A program made the position numbers and the translations under genes. Below are positions 1-8,854 of a stretch of 64,000 nt of DNA, one piece after another (within the stretch, counting starts at the first letter, position 1; each line of letters opens with the position of its first letter). Source of the DNA: Enteractinococcus coprophilus (GTDB lineage Bacteria > Actinomycetota > Actinomycetes > Actinomycetales > Micrococcaceae); the NCBI RefSeq assembly GCF_006716305.1, contig NZ_VFOU01000003.1, positions 310,001-374,000 on the forward strand, read 5' to 3'. Under the pieces are notes generated by a model that worked only from the letters and a program-made list of their open reading frames with translations, was not told where the DNA came from and ran no database searches.

Positions 1-66
1 ACAATACACTTTGGTGATGTGCCTTACACAACGCTGCGGTAGCTGCGACACGACGAACGGCTCGTT

Positions 67-95
67 TTGCCGAAATCGATTCCATTCGCTATGGT
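67..95 (+). promoter_or_regulatory. Promoter of tRNA-Ser(GCT)
   Basis: A TTGCCG -35 box (67-72) and a TATGGT -10 box (90-95) are separated by exactly 17 bases. They lie 39 bases before the mature tRNA 5' end, as expected for a sigma-70-type tRNA promoter with a short leader. Bases 1-66 hold nothing recognisable. Confidence 0.55.
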
Positions 96-99
96 AAAG

Positions 100-134
100 G
101 GGTTATTTGAACGCATTTTGTGCTTGAATAACCC
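100..134. repeat. Inverted repeat in the tRNA-Ser leader
   Basis: The arms GGGTTATT (100-107) and AATAACCC (127-134) are perfect complements around a 19-base loop. The right arm ends on the base before the tRNA acceptor stem. It could form a leader hairpin presented to RNase P, or be the tail of an unrelated terminator. No function is shown. Confidence 0.4.
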
Positions 135-222
135 GGAGGCGTGCCAGAGAGGCCGATTGGACTTCACTGCTAATGAAGGGTCTGTGTAACGCGGACCGGG
201 GGTTCGAATCCCCCCGCCTCCG
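135..222 (+). tRNA. tRNA-Ser(GCT)
   Basis: A type II tRNA with a long variable arm. The acceptor strands GGAGGCG (135-141) and CGCCTCC (215-221) pair perfectly, followed by discriminator G222. The anticodon loop is 167-173 with anticodon GCT at 169-171, reading AGC/AGU serine codons. The T loop has the standard TTCGAAT. The CCA end is not fully encoded (CC then G). Confidence 0.96.
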
Positions 223-230
223 CCGCGAAA

Positions 231-270
231 GCCCTGCGAACACTTCGGTGTTTGCGGGGCTTCATGCTTT
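231..270 (+). terminator. Terminator after tRNA-Ser(GCT)
   Basis: A GC-rich stem-loop (231-260) with a 13-base stem around a TTCG tetraloop, followed by a weak T-rich tail. It starts nine bases after the tRNA. Confidence 0.7.
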
Positions 271-583
271 TCCTCGCGTACTGTGGACCATCTTTGTATC
301 TTGGCTGCTGCGTTTTGGCGTGGCCCGAGACGACGATGTCGGAGTTCTTCCGCTGCTTTGTACACACTTTTACTCGACCATTGCCGGTGCAAACCTCAGG
401 GTGCTTGCTTTTGAAGCAGAATGGTCCCTGCTGTATGACAAAACTCTGGTGTCATCCCAAGTTGGGGCTACTATGGAAGGAGAGGAGAAAGTCATTCGTC
501 CCTTGCACTCACCGCAGAGATAGGGCCACACTAAAGACAGCGAACGATTTACCTCGATCAGTAGATAGATGGGAACGAAGATT
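271..583. other. Intergenic stretch without a recognised gene
   Basis: About 310 bases between the tRNA terminator and the HTH gene. Several open frames cross it but none has a convincing start or a recognisable protein. A strong Shine-Dalgarno-like purine run at about 474-487 is not followed by a usable start codon leading to more than a few residues. Confidence 0.5.
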
Positions 584-898
584 ATGGCACAACACGATGT
601 TTTCAATTCTGCACTCGCACGAGCTGGTCGGGCACTCGTCGGTATTTCAACTTGGTACATCGCAGACGAGACTGGGATTGATCGCAGCAGGATCCGAAAA
701 TTCGAACGCGGTATCCTCAATCTCCCGGATGACCAGAAGCTGGCTATCAAAGACGTGCTGATTCACCACGGTGCACTCTTTCTCCCCGACTCGGAGGCCG
801 GCGGCTACGGAGTCCGCCTAAAACATTCATCGTCCAAGACCCGTCAGCTTGACCGCTGGGAGGCCGAAGGCGGCCCAGTAGCAGAAGACGACGTCTAA
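584..898 (+). CDS. Small XRE-type helix-turn-helix regulator
   Basis: A 104-residue protein whose first 75 residues look like a Cro/CI-type HTH domain: a conserved ARAGRALVGIST opening helix, then ADETGIDRSRIRKFERG matching the turn and recognition helix. The acidic tail has no recognised domain. Small stand-alone XRE proteins usually bind DNA as dimers and repress nearby promoters. The ATG at 584 was chosen over one five codons upstream because the HTH core begins right after it; the site before either is weak. It is a single-gene transcription unit closed by a strong terminator. The target is not evident. Confidence 0.75.
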   Translation: MAQHDVFNSALARAGRALVGISTWYIADETGIDRSRIRKFERGILNLPDDQKLAIKDVLIHHGALFLPDSEAGGYGVRLKHSSSKTRQLDRWEAEGGPVAEDDV

Positions 899-916
899 AG
901 ACTTTTTGATAGCAAA

Positions 917-953
917 AAGCGCCTTGGGAAACAATTTTTCCAAGGCGCTTTTC
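917..953. terminator. Bidirectional terminator
   Basis: The stem AAGCGCCTTGG (917-927) pairs with CCAAGGCGCTT (940-950). A-rich sequence on the left and T-rich on the right make it usable by the HTH gene (+) and the converging gene at 974 (-). Confidence 0.85.
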
Positions 954-973
954 GCTGTCTGTACTCTAAGCCT

Positions 974-1681
974 TTAGTCTTTGCCCTCTTCATCAGCAGC
1001 ATGGATCTGCTGGGCGATTATTTTGATCAGGTCTTGAGCCTCTGTGAATTCCAAAGCAGTGTGTTCCGTCAGCGTTTCAGCTGCATCGTCGAAGCGCTCG
1101 TCACGAACCATGGCCTCAATCTGATCGCGGATCCAGGGTGCCAGATCTTCAGACGACATTGAAATGGTTTCATCGCCTCGATGGATTTGGATTTCAAACC
1201 GCTGCGGCTTTGGGAGCTCGGCGACCTCTTCTAACCACTCGGATGGAACCGTCAGATCGGTGACCTGCTGATCGGCTGCGTCGTCCTCAGGGATGAACGG
1301 ATCAGTACCGGCCACATCCTCCAGTGGTGTTTCCACACCGTGTTCCTGAGGGAACTGATACAGCGCTTGCACATCAACGAAAGCTTCGATGCGGCCAACC
1401 CCGGTGGCTCGATGATAAATTTCGGCGGCCTGAGCTAATTGGCCCACAGCTAGATACCGGTACACCTTGTTGTGAGTGTCTTCATCAAGGCGCGCAGAAG
1501 CGGCTGCCGCACCTTCTTCTGACATCCGGTCAAACAGTGCCGGTGATTTGCCCCGGGGGCTCGCGGTTGACTTGGCTTTGGCGTCGCTGGTCTGCCCAGC
1601 GGATCGGCCCAGAATCGTGATAAGGCCCCACACCAAAAACGCTGAAACCACAAGCAACAGCAGTGGGATAATGAACTCCAT
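974..1681 (-). CDS. Membrane-anchored hypothetical protein
   Basis: Function not recognised. The protein (235 residues) has one N-terminal membrane segment (about residues 3-25, very rich in Leu/Val/Ile), then a polar linker and an acidic cytoplasmic-looking domain. Residues near 65-110 are helical (EEGAAAASARLDED...), and the C terminus is rich in Glu/Asp. The start at 1681 is preferred to an ATG three codons upstream because a TACAAT -10 box on the minus strand ends seven bases before it, which fits a leaderless mRNA. It faces a bidirectional terminator, and the MFS gene lies upstream on the same strand (24-base gap), so both may also be co-transcribed. Confidence 0.7.
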   Translation of the reverse strand: MEFIIPLLLLVVSAFLVWGLITILGRSAGQTSDAKAKSTASPRGKSPALFDRMSEEGAAAASARLDEDTHNKVYRYLAVGQLAQAAEIYHRATGVGRIEAFVDVQALYQFPQEHGVETPLEDVAGTDPFIPEDDAADQQVTDLTVPSEWLEEVAELPKPQRFEIQIHRGDETISMSSEDLAPWIRDQIEAMVRDERFDDAAETLTEHTALEFTEAQDLIKIIAQQIHAADEEGKD

Positions 1682-1705
1682 GCCGCCCATTGTACTGTCA
1701 GATCC

Positions 1706-2974
1706 CTACGTGTGAGTGGAGTTCGGCTCTCGGGCCGCATTAATTCGCGGTCGGACAACAAAAACGTACAACAATGCCGTAGCCGCAAGCGCACATAGCG
1801 TGAGACCCACGGTCATCCAAACGGTGCCGGCCCAGCCGTAGCGGGTCAGAAAGATCCCGCCGAGCCAGCCGAAGATCGATGATCCTGCGTAATAACACAG
1901 GTTGTAGAGCGATGTGGACTGTGCGCGGCCGCCTTCGGCTGCAGCTCCCGCCCACCCTGAGGCCACCGAGTGCGCACCAAAGAACGCGCCGGTGAAGACC
2001 AGCACACCGGCTAACAACACCCAAAGGTTCGGCACTAACGTCAACAAGATAGCCACGATCATCGTGCCGCTCAGTGCCATCAGCACCCGGGAAGGTCGAT
2101 ATTTCGCAGCCATGCGTCCAGTCCACGGAGAGCTGACTGTGCCCATGAGGTACGCCAAGAACACTAAAGAGACCACTGTGACCGGCAAGTTGAACGGGTC
2201 GTCGAGGAGGTAGAAGCCCAAGAAGTTGTACACAGCCACAAACCCACCCATCAGCAACATGCCTTGCAGGTACATCACGACCAGCACCGGGGAACGTAGA
2301 TTCGTGGTGATGGACGTAATGGCATGTCGCGCGGACGTCGTCGTGGGGGTAAATTTCTGCGCCCTAGGAGTCAATATGAGAAAACATACCGCTGAGGCAA
2401 TGGCCAGGACGAGCACCACACCCATGCCGATGCGCCAGTGATACCACTCCCCGACAGGCGCTGCAACGATCCTGCCGAGTAGACCACCCAACACTGTTCC
2501 GGCAATAAACGTGCCCGCAGATTGCCCTGCTGCCGCCGGATGTACTTCTTCATTCAAATACGCCATGGCCAATGCTGGGACGCCACCGAGCGCGACGCCT
2601 TCAAGGATTCGGAAACCCAGGATCATGCCGAACGTGGGGGCCAACGTTGCGCCGAGCCCAAAGAGGCATGCAGCAACGATCGAGATTGTCATCGCTGGCT
2701 TACGGCCTAAACGATCCCCAACAAATGACCAAGGAATGACCGCTAGCGCAAGCCCGATGGTTGAGGCCGAAATGAGCAAGGCGGCCTGGTCAGCTGTGAC
2801 GTGCAGGTCGGATGCGATCAACGGTAACAACCCTTGAGGTGAATACAGTTGTGCAAAGGTCGCAACACCGGCGAAGAACAATCCGGTCATCAAACGCCGA
2901 AATCCCGCAGTTTTTGGGACGTGGCCCGTCCAGAGCTGCCCCGTGTGCGCGTCGGGAATGATCGGCGGGTGCAT
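1706..2974 (-). CDS. MFS transporter (12-TM drug/metabolite exporter type)
   Basis: Major facilitator superfamily permease (422 residues) with about twelve hydrophobic segments. The loop-2 signature is visible as FVGDRLGRKPAM, and the second half has AHSVASGWAGAAAEGGRAQST before its last helices. The layout resembles the YnfM/AraJ-like subgroup, whose members export small molecules or drugs with proton antiport. Substrate unknown. I place the start at the ATG at 2974 because a clear AAGAAAGG ribosome site sits six bases before it. An upstream ATG at 3043 would add 23 charged residues and leave almost no room for the divergent phosphomannomutase promoter. Confidence 0.85.
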   Translation of the reverse strand: MHPPIIPDAHTGQLWTGHVPKTAGFRRLMTGLFFAGVATFAQLYSPQGLLPLIASDLHVTADQAALLISASTIGLALAVIPWSFVGDRLGRKPAMTISIVAACLFGLGATLAPTFGMILGFRILEGVALGGVPALAMAYLNEEVHPAAAGQSAGTFIAGTVLGGLLGRIVAAPVGEWYHWRIGMGVVLVLAIASAVCFLILTPRAQKFTPTTTSARHAITSITTNLRSPVLVVMYLQGMLLMGGFVAVYNFLGFYLLDDPFNLPVTVVSLVFLAYLMGTVSSPWTGRMAAKYRPSRVLMALSGTMIVAILLTLVPNLWVLLAGVLVFTGAFFGAHSVASGWAGAAAEGGRAQSTSLYNLCYYAGSSIFGWLGGIFLTRYGWAGTVWMTVGLTLCALAATALLYVFVVRPRINAAREPNSTHT

Positions 2975-3071
2975 AACTACCTTTCTTCGGCCTTCTTCAT
3001 CATTGTCTACCATCCGCGGCATGCTCACGGGTTGCTCTGCCATGGGCCGTTTCGGGTTAGACTCAGCAATT

Positions 3072-4490
3072 GTGAAGATTGCTTTTGATCAGCCCGCACT
3101 GAACCTATCCGAAAGTTTCAAGGCCTACGACGTTCGAGGCATTGAACATACTACGATTAATGCCGATGTGGCTTTGGCCGTAGGCTTTGCCTTTGTCGAA
3201 GTCACGAGAGCAACCGAGGTTTTGGTTGGTGGTGACATGCGACCCTCATCAGAAGAGTACGTCACAGCCTTCACTCGCGGCGCTGCAGCAGCCGGTGCCG
3301 ACGTCATACAACTGGGCCTGATTTCGACCGATATGTTGTATCACGCCTCGGGTGTATTGGACGCACCGGGAGTGGTCTTTACGGCGTCGCATAACCCGGC
3401 CGGGTACAACGGCATGAAAATGACGCGCGCCGGTGCCGTGCCGATTTCTTCCGACACCGGCCTAACCGACATTCAGCGGCTAGCCCAGGGACACCTGAAC
3501 CTTGGCTTCATTGAAGCCACCGACCAGCCCGGTACTGTGCGACAGCGCGACACCCTGAAAGAATATGCCCACTACTTACGCTCTCTGGTCGATCTGTCCG
3601 CAATTCGGCCGTTGAAAATTGTGGTGGATGCCGGCAATGGCATGGCCGGTTACACGACTCCAGCGGTTCTGGGTGACCAGGTGCTCGAGTCCTTGCCCAT
3701 CGAAATCATTCCGCTGTATTTCGAGCTCGATGGTACGTTCCCGAATCACCCAGCAAACCCCATCGAACCGGAGAACCTGCGTGATCTGCAATTAGCAGTC
3801 CAAGAACATGACGCTGATCTGGGCTTAGCTTTTGATGGCGACGCCGACCGATGCTTTGTAGTAGATGAGAGCGGGCAACCGATTTCTCCATCGGCCATTA
3901 CTGCAATGGTGGCAGTTCGTGAAATCGCCCGCGCGAAGGCTGCCGGGGAGACCACACCGGTAATTATCTACAACCTGATCACTTCAAAGGTCGTCCCGGA
4001 AGCCGTAGCGGCCGCTGGTGGTCGTGCCATCAAAACCCGTGTCGGGCACTCGTTCATTAAGGCCTACATGGCCGAGCACGGCGCAGTGTTCGGTGGCGAA
4101 CACTCGGCACATTATTACTTCCGTGATTTCTTCAATGCCGACACCGGCATGCTCGCGGCCATGCACGTGTTGGCGATGCTGGGCACTGAAGACGCACCAG
4201 CATCTGAACTGGCCCAGCAATATTCGCCCTACGTGGCCTCCGGGGAGATCAATTCCCAGGTGGTTGACCAGACCGCCACGATCGCGAAGGTGTTAGCCGA
4301 ATTTGATCCCGGTGTGGAAGTCGAAATTTCTACCATGGACGGCACAACCGTCGCTGCCATCGATGGGTCGTGGTGGTTTAATATCCGCCCATCGAATACC
4401 GAACCGCTCTTGCGATTCAATGCAGAAGCCCCGGATACTGCGACCATGCAGTGGTTGCGCGATACCGTCTTAGGCATTATCCGCTCCTAG
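3072..4490 (+). CDS. manB: Phosphomannomutase/phosphoglucomutase
   Basis: Alpha-D-phosphohexomutase (472 residues) interconverting hexose 1- and 6-phosphates, supplying mannose-1-P for GDP-mannose and cell-wall glycans. Four family signatures appear in order: the catalytic phosphoserine loop TASHNPAGYNGMK (residues about 100-112), the metal-binding DGDADR loop (about 253-258), the sugar-binding GGEHSAHYY (about 338-346) and the phosphate-binding RPSNTEP loop (about 437-443). The GTG start at 3072 gives the usual N terminus (SFKAYDVRG follows). A TAGACT -10 box (3058-3063) eight bases upstream suggests a leaderless mRNA. The stop overlaps the convergent recQ stop by three bases. Confidence 0.93.
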   Translation: MKIAFDQPALNLSESFKAYDVRGIEHTTINADVALAVGFAFVEVTRATEVLVGGDMRPSSEEYVTAFTRGAAAAGADVIQLGLISTDMLYHASGVLDAPGVVFTASHNPAGYNGMKMTRAGAVPISSDTGLTDIQRLAQGHLNLGFIEATDQPGTVRQRDTLKEYAHYLRSLVDLSAIRPLKIVVDAGNGMAGYTTPAVLGDQVLESLPIEIIPLYFELDGTFPNHPANPIEPENLRDLQLAVQEHDADLGLAFDGDADRCFVVDESGQPISPSAITAMVAVREIARAKAAGETTPVIIYNLITSKVVPEAVAAAGGRAIKTRVGHSFIKAYMAEHGAVFGGEHSAHYYFRDFFNADTGMLAAMHVLAMLGTEDAPASELAQQYSPYVASGEINSQVVDQTATIAKVLAEFDPGVEVEISTMDGTTVAAIDGSWWFNIRPSNTEPLLRFNAEAPDTATMQWLRDTVLGIIRS

Positions 4491-6559
4491 AGCGTCCCGA
4501 GGGTCAACGGCAGCACGCCGAGTGCGCCGGCTTCTCGAAGGCGGACTGTCGCTACGGTGAGCGACCATTTGGTGGTGGCAAAATCATCGACAAGTAACAC
4601 CGGGCCGGGCTCGGGTGCCATTGCCAGCATCTGGCCAAGGGGTTCAGGCACGTGATAGCGATCGATGACCTGTGCCAGCCGGAAGGCACTGTTCGTCGCC
4701 GGGGTTTCAACGGGACCGTCCCAGGCCAATTGGCCAAGATAGGGCATTTGACCGATCTGCGCGATCGCTTGCGCGAGCGAGTTCACCAGCTGCGACCGGT
4801 GCGGCGAAGGCATAGAGACAACGGCAACCGGGCGCTGATCCCAGTCCCAGTCCGCAAGCACTTCCACGACCGCATTGACCAGCGCCTGGCTCACCGGCGC
4901 ATCATCAGTGGCTGGGTCCTGCAGGGTGCGCAGCGTCCCGCCCCAACCCAGGTCGGTCAGTCGGGCGAGTGCTCGGCCTTCTTCGGCCTGCAGTTTAATT
5001 TTGCCTTTGAGTTCTATTCCAAGGTTGGGCATCCCGGTAGGCCACATGCGTCGCGGTGCAATCTCCACACCGGGGCGCGAGAGCACTCTGCTGGCTTGTG
5101 CTCGAGCGTCCTGGGAGATTTCCAGTTGATGCCAGGCGCCAACACAATTATCACAGCGCCCGCAGTCGGCCGCATAGGGATCATCGAGAGTTTCCGATAA
5201 GAAACGCATGCGGCACTGTTGAGTGCGCTGATACTCCAGCATCAGCTCCTGTTCAACCACGCGTTGCGTCGCGACGTTAGCATACCGCTGCGCATCGTAA
5301 ACCCAGGGCTCACCGGTGGCCTGCCAGCCGCCTTTGACGCGCACCATGGCATCATCAACGGCCAAAATCTTCAACAACAGTTCAAGTCGCGAGGCTGACA
5401 GATCGATTTGAGCCGACAGTGCCGGAACAGATAGCGGTTCCGAGGCAACCTCAAGCACCCGGTGGGCGATGTCTTCATCCGGCATCGAAGCGGTTGCGAA
5501 GTACTCCCAGATCCGTTGGTCTTCATGACCGGGCAGCAGGACCGCTTCAGCATGCTCAGTGCCACGCCCTGCACGTCCAATGTGTTGATAATACGACACG
5601 GGTGACGACGGCGCCCCGAAGTGCACTACAAATCCGAGGTCCGGTTTGTCAAAGCCCATCCCCAGGGCTGAGGTCGCAACCAGGGCTTTGACCCGGTTTT
5701 CTTTGAGCGCAGCCTCCAGCTCGGTGCGTTCCTCGACGGCCGTGGCACCGGTGTAGGCTGCAACGTTGTGTCCTGCTGCGTTAAGGGCCTGGGCGATGTC
5801 TTCGGCAGCCGCAACGGTCAGGGTGTAGATAATGCCAGAAGATTCAAAGTCCTGCAGGTGATCAATCAGCCATCCGATGCGAGTGGCGGCATCGGCAACC
5901 GGCAGGACGGATAATCGTAGAGACGAACGGGCTAGCGGACCGCGGGTGACAAACACGTTATCGCCGAGTTGTTCGATGACGTCTTCGACCACGCGTTGGT
6001 TTGCGGTCGCCGTCGTGGCAAGAATTGGGGTATTGGGCAACTGGTCGATCACCGCACTAATGCGGCGGTAATCCGGGCGGAAGTCGTGACCCCAATCCGA
6101 AATACAGTGCGCCTCGTCGATAACTAACAGTCCCAGCTGATTTGTGAGATCCGGGAGTTGGGTATCACGAAAGACGGGGTTATTGAGTCGTTCAGGTGAA
6201 ATGAGCAGGACATCGATCTCATTACGTGCCAACCGCTGGGAGATATCATCCCAGGCCGCCGCATTAGTGGAGTTGATGGACTCGGCGACAATGCCAGCTC
6301 GCTGAGCTGCACCAACCTGGTCCGCCATCAACGCCAACAGCGGGGAGATGATCAGTGTGGGACCGTGGCCTTGTTTGCGCAGTAGTGCGGTAGCCACGAA
6401 ATACACGGCGGATTTTCCCCATCCGGTGCGTTGGACGACCAGTCCGCGGCGTCGATCAGCAACGATGGCCTCAATCGCTTCGTATTGTCCATCGTGGAAG
6501 GTTGCGGGTTTTCCGACAAGTTCGGATAGGACCTGAGTTGCGTCATCGTATAAAGCCAT
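4487..6559 (-). CDS. recQ: RecQ-family DNA helicase with C-terminal phosphoribosyltransferase-like domain
   Basis: ATP-dependent 3'-5' DNA helicase (690 residues). Motif I reads TGWGKS (Trp in the usual P-loop GxGKS), motif II is DEAHCISDWGHDFRPDY, and the QxxGRxGR element is QHIGRAGRG. The RecQ zinc-binding region shows CRMRFL...CGRCDNC. The last 170 residues are not an HRDC domain: they end with PVLLVDDFATTKWS, a PRPP-binding-like loop as in ComF-type phosphoribosyltransferases. Such tails are known in actinobacterial RecQ proteins but their role is unclear to me. The start at 6559 is preferred over 6589 because the protein then begins MALYDDATQV and a TAGGTT -10-like box lies seven bases upstream, inside the perfect inverted repeat at 6567-6612. 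Confidence 0.9.
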   Translation of the reverse strand: MALYDDATQVLSELVGKPATFHDGQYEAIEAIVADRRRGLVVQRTGWGKSAVYFVATALLRKQGHGPTLIISPLLALMADQVGAAQRAGIVAESINSTNAAAWDDISQRLARNEIDVLLISPERLNNPVFRDTQLPDLTNQLGLLVIDEAHCISDWGHDFRPDYRRISAVIDQLPNTPILATTATANQRVVEDVIEQLGDNVFVTRGPLARSSLRLSVLPVADAATRIGWLIDHLQDFESSGIIYTLTVAAAEDIAQALNAAGHNVAAYTGATAVEERTELEAALKENRVKALVATSALGMGFDKPDLGFVVHFGAPSSPVSYYQHIGRAGRGTEHAEAVLLPGHEDQRIWEYFATASMPDEDIAHRVLEVASEPLSVPALSAQIDLSASRLELLLKILAVDDAMVRVKGGWQATGEPWVYDAQRYANVATQRVVEQELMLEYQRTQQCRMRFLSETLDDPYAADCGRCDNCVGAWHQLEISQDARAQASRVLSRPGVEIAPRRMWPTGMPNLGIELKGKIKLQAEEGRALARLTDLGWGGTLRTLQDPATDDAPVSQALVNAVVEVLADWDWDQRPVAVVSMPSPHRSQLVNSLAQAIAQIGQMPYLGQLAWDGPVETPATNSAFRLAQVIDRYHVPEPLGQMLAMAPEPGPVLLVDDFATTKWSLTVATVRLREAGALGVLPLTLGTL

Positions 6560-6566
6560 GTCTGTT

Positions 6567-6612
6567 AACCTAATCAACCGAGCCCGCAATTGCAGACCCG
6601 GTTGATTAGGTT
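6567..6612. repeat. Perfect 14-bp inverted repeat over the recQ start region
   Basis: AACCTAATCAACCG (6567-6580) and its exact complement (6599-6612) flank an 18-base loop containing a CAATTG palindrome. It lies between pckG (stop at 6622) and recQ (ATG at 6559). It may terminate pckG, but there is no clear U-run. It also covers the recQ -10 region, so an operator or an mRNA hairpin is equally possible. Confidence 0.65.
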
Positions 6613-6621
6613 GGGGAAATC

Positions 6622-8469
6622 TTAGCCGTTTAGACCAAGACGTTCCTTGAGACTTGTCAGTTCTTCGGTCATCGCAGCTGGCAGTTTGTCACCGAATTTG
6701 GCGAACCATTCTTCGATCATCGGGATCTCATTGTGCCATTCTTCTTCCGCGAACTGGATCGAATTGACCAGGTTGTCTTCAGAGATGTCCAGACCGGTCA
6801 GATCCAGGGCGTCTTCGGTTGGCACAACACCGATTGGGGTTTCGATGCCGTCACCTTTACCTTCGAGACGTTCCACGACCCATTTCAGGACGCGGGAGTT
6901 TTCGCTGAAGCCTGGCCAGGAGAATTTACCTTCGTTGTTACGACGGAACCAGTTGACCAAAAAGACCTTTGGCATGTTGTCTTCGCCGATTTTCTCGGCC
7001 ATGTCCAACCAGTTTTGGACGTAGTCACCGGCCGCGTAGCCCATGAATGGCAGCATAGCCATGGGGTCACGACGGACGACGCCGACGGTGCCTTCTGCAG
7101 CAGCTGTCTGCGCGGATGACAGGGTGGCACCCTTGAAGACGCCGTCCTGCCAGGAGCGGGCTTCGGTGACCAGCGGGATGGCATTGTCACGACGACCACC
7201 AAACAGAATGGCATCGAGCTTAATGCCTTCTGGGTCGAAGTACTCTTCGGCCAGCATGTCGGTCTGGTCGATCGGGGTGCAGAACCGTGAGTTCGGGTGG
7301 GCTGCCGGGGTACCGGATTCTGGAGTCCACTCATTACCTAGCCAGTCGGTAAGTTTGGCTGGTTTTTCTTTGGTCATGCCTTCCCACCAGACGCCGCCTT
7401 CTGGGGTGAGCGCCACGTTGGTGAAAATGGTGTTGCCCTTAGCGATGGCGCGCATTGCGTTGGGGTTGGTGTGCCAGCCGGTTCCTGGTGCGACACCGAA
7501 GAAACCATACTCTGGGTTGACGACCCGCAGTTCATTGTTATCGTTTGGTGTGATCCAGGCAATGTCGTCGCCGAGTGTTTCAGCGGTCCAACCTTCAAGA
7601 CTCGGATCGATCAGTGCCAGGTTGGTCTTTCCTGTGGCTGATGGGAATGCCCCGGTGATGGTGTATGACTTACCTTCTGGACTGGTGAGTTTGAGGATGA
7701 GCATGTGTTCTGCCATCCAGCCTTCGTCACGTGCCATGGCCGATGCGATGCGCAGCGAGTACGCCTTCTTGCCCAGCAGCGCGTTCCCGCCATAGCCGGA
7801 ACCGTAAGACACAATGGAACGTTCTTCTGGGAAGTGCACGATCCATTTGGTTTCGTTGGACGGCCAGGTTACATCTTCTTGACCGTCTTCCAGTGGTGCA
7901 CCCACGGAGTGTAGGGCTGGGACGAAAAACGCGTTCGTCTCTTCAATTTTCTGCAGGACGTCGCTACCGACGCGCGCCATGACGCGCATGGACAACACGA
8001 CATATGGGCTGTCGGTGATTTCAACGCCAAATTTTGGATCTTTAGCATCCAGTGGGCCCATAACGAAGGGGACGACGTACATCGTGCGGCCGCGCATGGA
8101 GCCGGTGAATGCGTCTTTCAGGATGGCTTTCATTTCAGACGGGTCTTTCCAGTTATTGGTAAAACCAGCGTCTTCTTCTTGTTCAGAGCAGATAAACGTC
8201 CGCGACTCGACTCTCGCAACATCGGCGGGATCGGAGAAGGCCGCATAAGAGTTCGGAAACTGCGGGTCCGTGAGACGAACCAGTGAACCAGCATCGACCA
8301 TTTCTTGTGCGATGCGATCGTATTCCTCTTGCGAACCGTTTACCCAATAGACAGAGTCCGGCTGGGTCAGCTCCGCTGTTTCTTTGACCCATTCCAAAAG
8401 TGGCTTGTGCTTGGTGGGTGCGGTGTCCTCGATCTGTGCAGCCAGATCAGAGGCGGCGTTTTCAACCAT
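6622..8469 (-). CDS. pckG: Phosphoenolpyruvate carboxykinase (GTP)
   Basis: Converts oxaloacetate plus GTP to PEP, the entry to gluconeogenesis (615 residues, normal for the family). The kinase P-loop reads [13 protein letters not shown] (about residues 278-290): the Cys that gives the family name to the hyper-reactive cysteine (consensus FPSACGKTN) is Thr here, confirmed as codon ACA. Other landmarks are present: [21 protein letters not shown]-like loops, [12 protein letters not shown] (family usually FGGRRPxGVPLV) and [17 protein letters not shown]. The start has AAAAGGA seven bases upstream. It is monocistronic, with a hairpin-containing leader. It works with prp and ace genes elsewhere in the window for growth on C2/C3 substrates. 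Confidence 0.96.
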   Translation of the reverse strand: MVENAASDLAAQIEDTAPTKHKPLLEWVKETAELTQPDSVYWVNGSQEEYDRIAQEMVDAGSLVRLTDPQFPNSYAAFSDPADVARVESRTFICSEQEEDAGFTNNWKDPSEMKAILKDAFTGSMRGRTMYVVPFVMGPLDAKDPKFGVEITDSPYVVLSMRVMARVGSDVLQKIEETNAFFVPALHSVGAPLEDGQEDVTWPSNETKWIVHFPEERSIVSYGSGYGGNALLGKKAYSLRIASAMARDEGWMAEHMLILKLTSPEGKSYTITGAFPSATGKTNLALIDPSLEGWTAETLGDDIAWITPNDNNELRVVNPEYGFFGVAPGTGWHTNPNAMRAIAKGNTIFTNVALTPEGGVWWEGMTKEKPAKLTDWLGNEWTPESGTPAAHPNSRFCTPIDQTDMLAEEYFDPEGIKLDAILFGGRRDNAIPLVTEARSWQDGVFKGATLSSAQTAAAEGTVGVVRRDPMAMLPFMGYAAGDYVQNWLDMAEKIGEDNMPKVFLVNWFRRNNEGKFSWPGFSENSRVLKWVVERLEGKGDGIETPIGVVPTEDALDLTGLDISEDNLVNSIQFAEEEWHNEIPMIEEWFAKFGDKLPAAMTEELTSLKERLGLNG

Positions 8470-8516
8470 GTGGATCCTTTTTCGTATCGACTTACCAACC
8501 GCAGCATGACAATACC

Positions 8517-8562
8517 AGCACGTCGTCGTGCTGCGAACCGTTCCGGTCGGAACGAGAGTCTA
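8517..8562 (-). promoter_or_regulatory. Tandem hairpins and -10 candidate in the pckG leader
   Basis: Two perfect 6-4-6 inverted repeats stand side by side: AGCACG/CGTGCT (8517-8532) and CGTTCC/GGAACG (8539-8554). A TAGACT -10 candidate on the minus strand (8562-8557) would start transcription at or in the outer repeat, giving a leader of about 80 bases. They may be operator sites or stabilising leader hairpins. The rest of 8470-8809 shows no gene. Confidence 0.4.
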
Positions 8563-8809
8563 TGTCGCATACTTTAGCAGCCTGCCTCAGAAGCCCGGGC
8601 AAGATGATTCACCTAAAATTCGCCCAGAGACAATATTTGCTCCACCTTGATGGCGGAAAGTGATGAACGACACCTGATTTCGCGATAACTATGCTCCATT
8701 ATGGCGGAATTCCGGGCTTTTTGGGACCCTTGGCGAGACTGGTGATGGCCTTTTTCACGTTACTTTACGACCGAAAAGCACGGTGTCTACGATGAGCTCC
8801 GATTCGATT

Positions 8810-8837
8810 TTGCATTTTTGAAAAGTCGGAGTATAGT
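8810..8837 (+). promoter_or_regulatory. Promoter of tRNA-Arg(ACG)
   Basis: TTGCAT (8810-8815) and TATAGT (8832-8837) with a 16-base spacer, 18 bases before the tRNA. Confidence 0.65.
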
Positions 8838-8854
8838 TATATCTCGTTGCTTCA

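Noticed and set aside
2943-3071. Longer N terminus of phosphomannomutase
   Set aside because: The extension overlaps the divergent MFS start and is not phosphohexomutase-like; GTG at 3072 fits the family.
7043-7795. 250-codon plus-strand open frame opposite pckG
   Set aside because: Antisense to a strongly conserved enzyme frame, low-complexity protein, no supporting signals.
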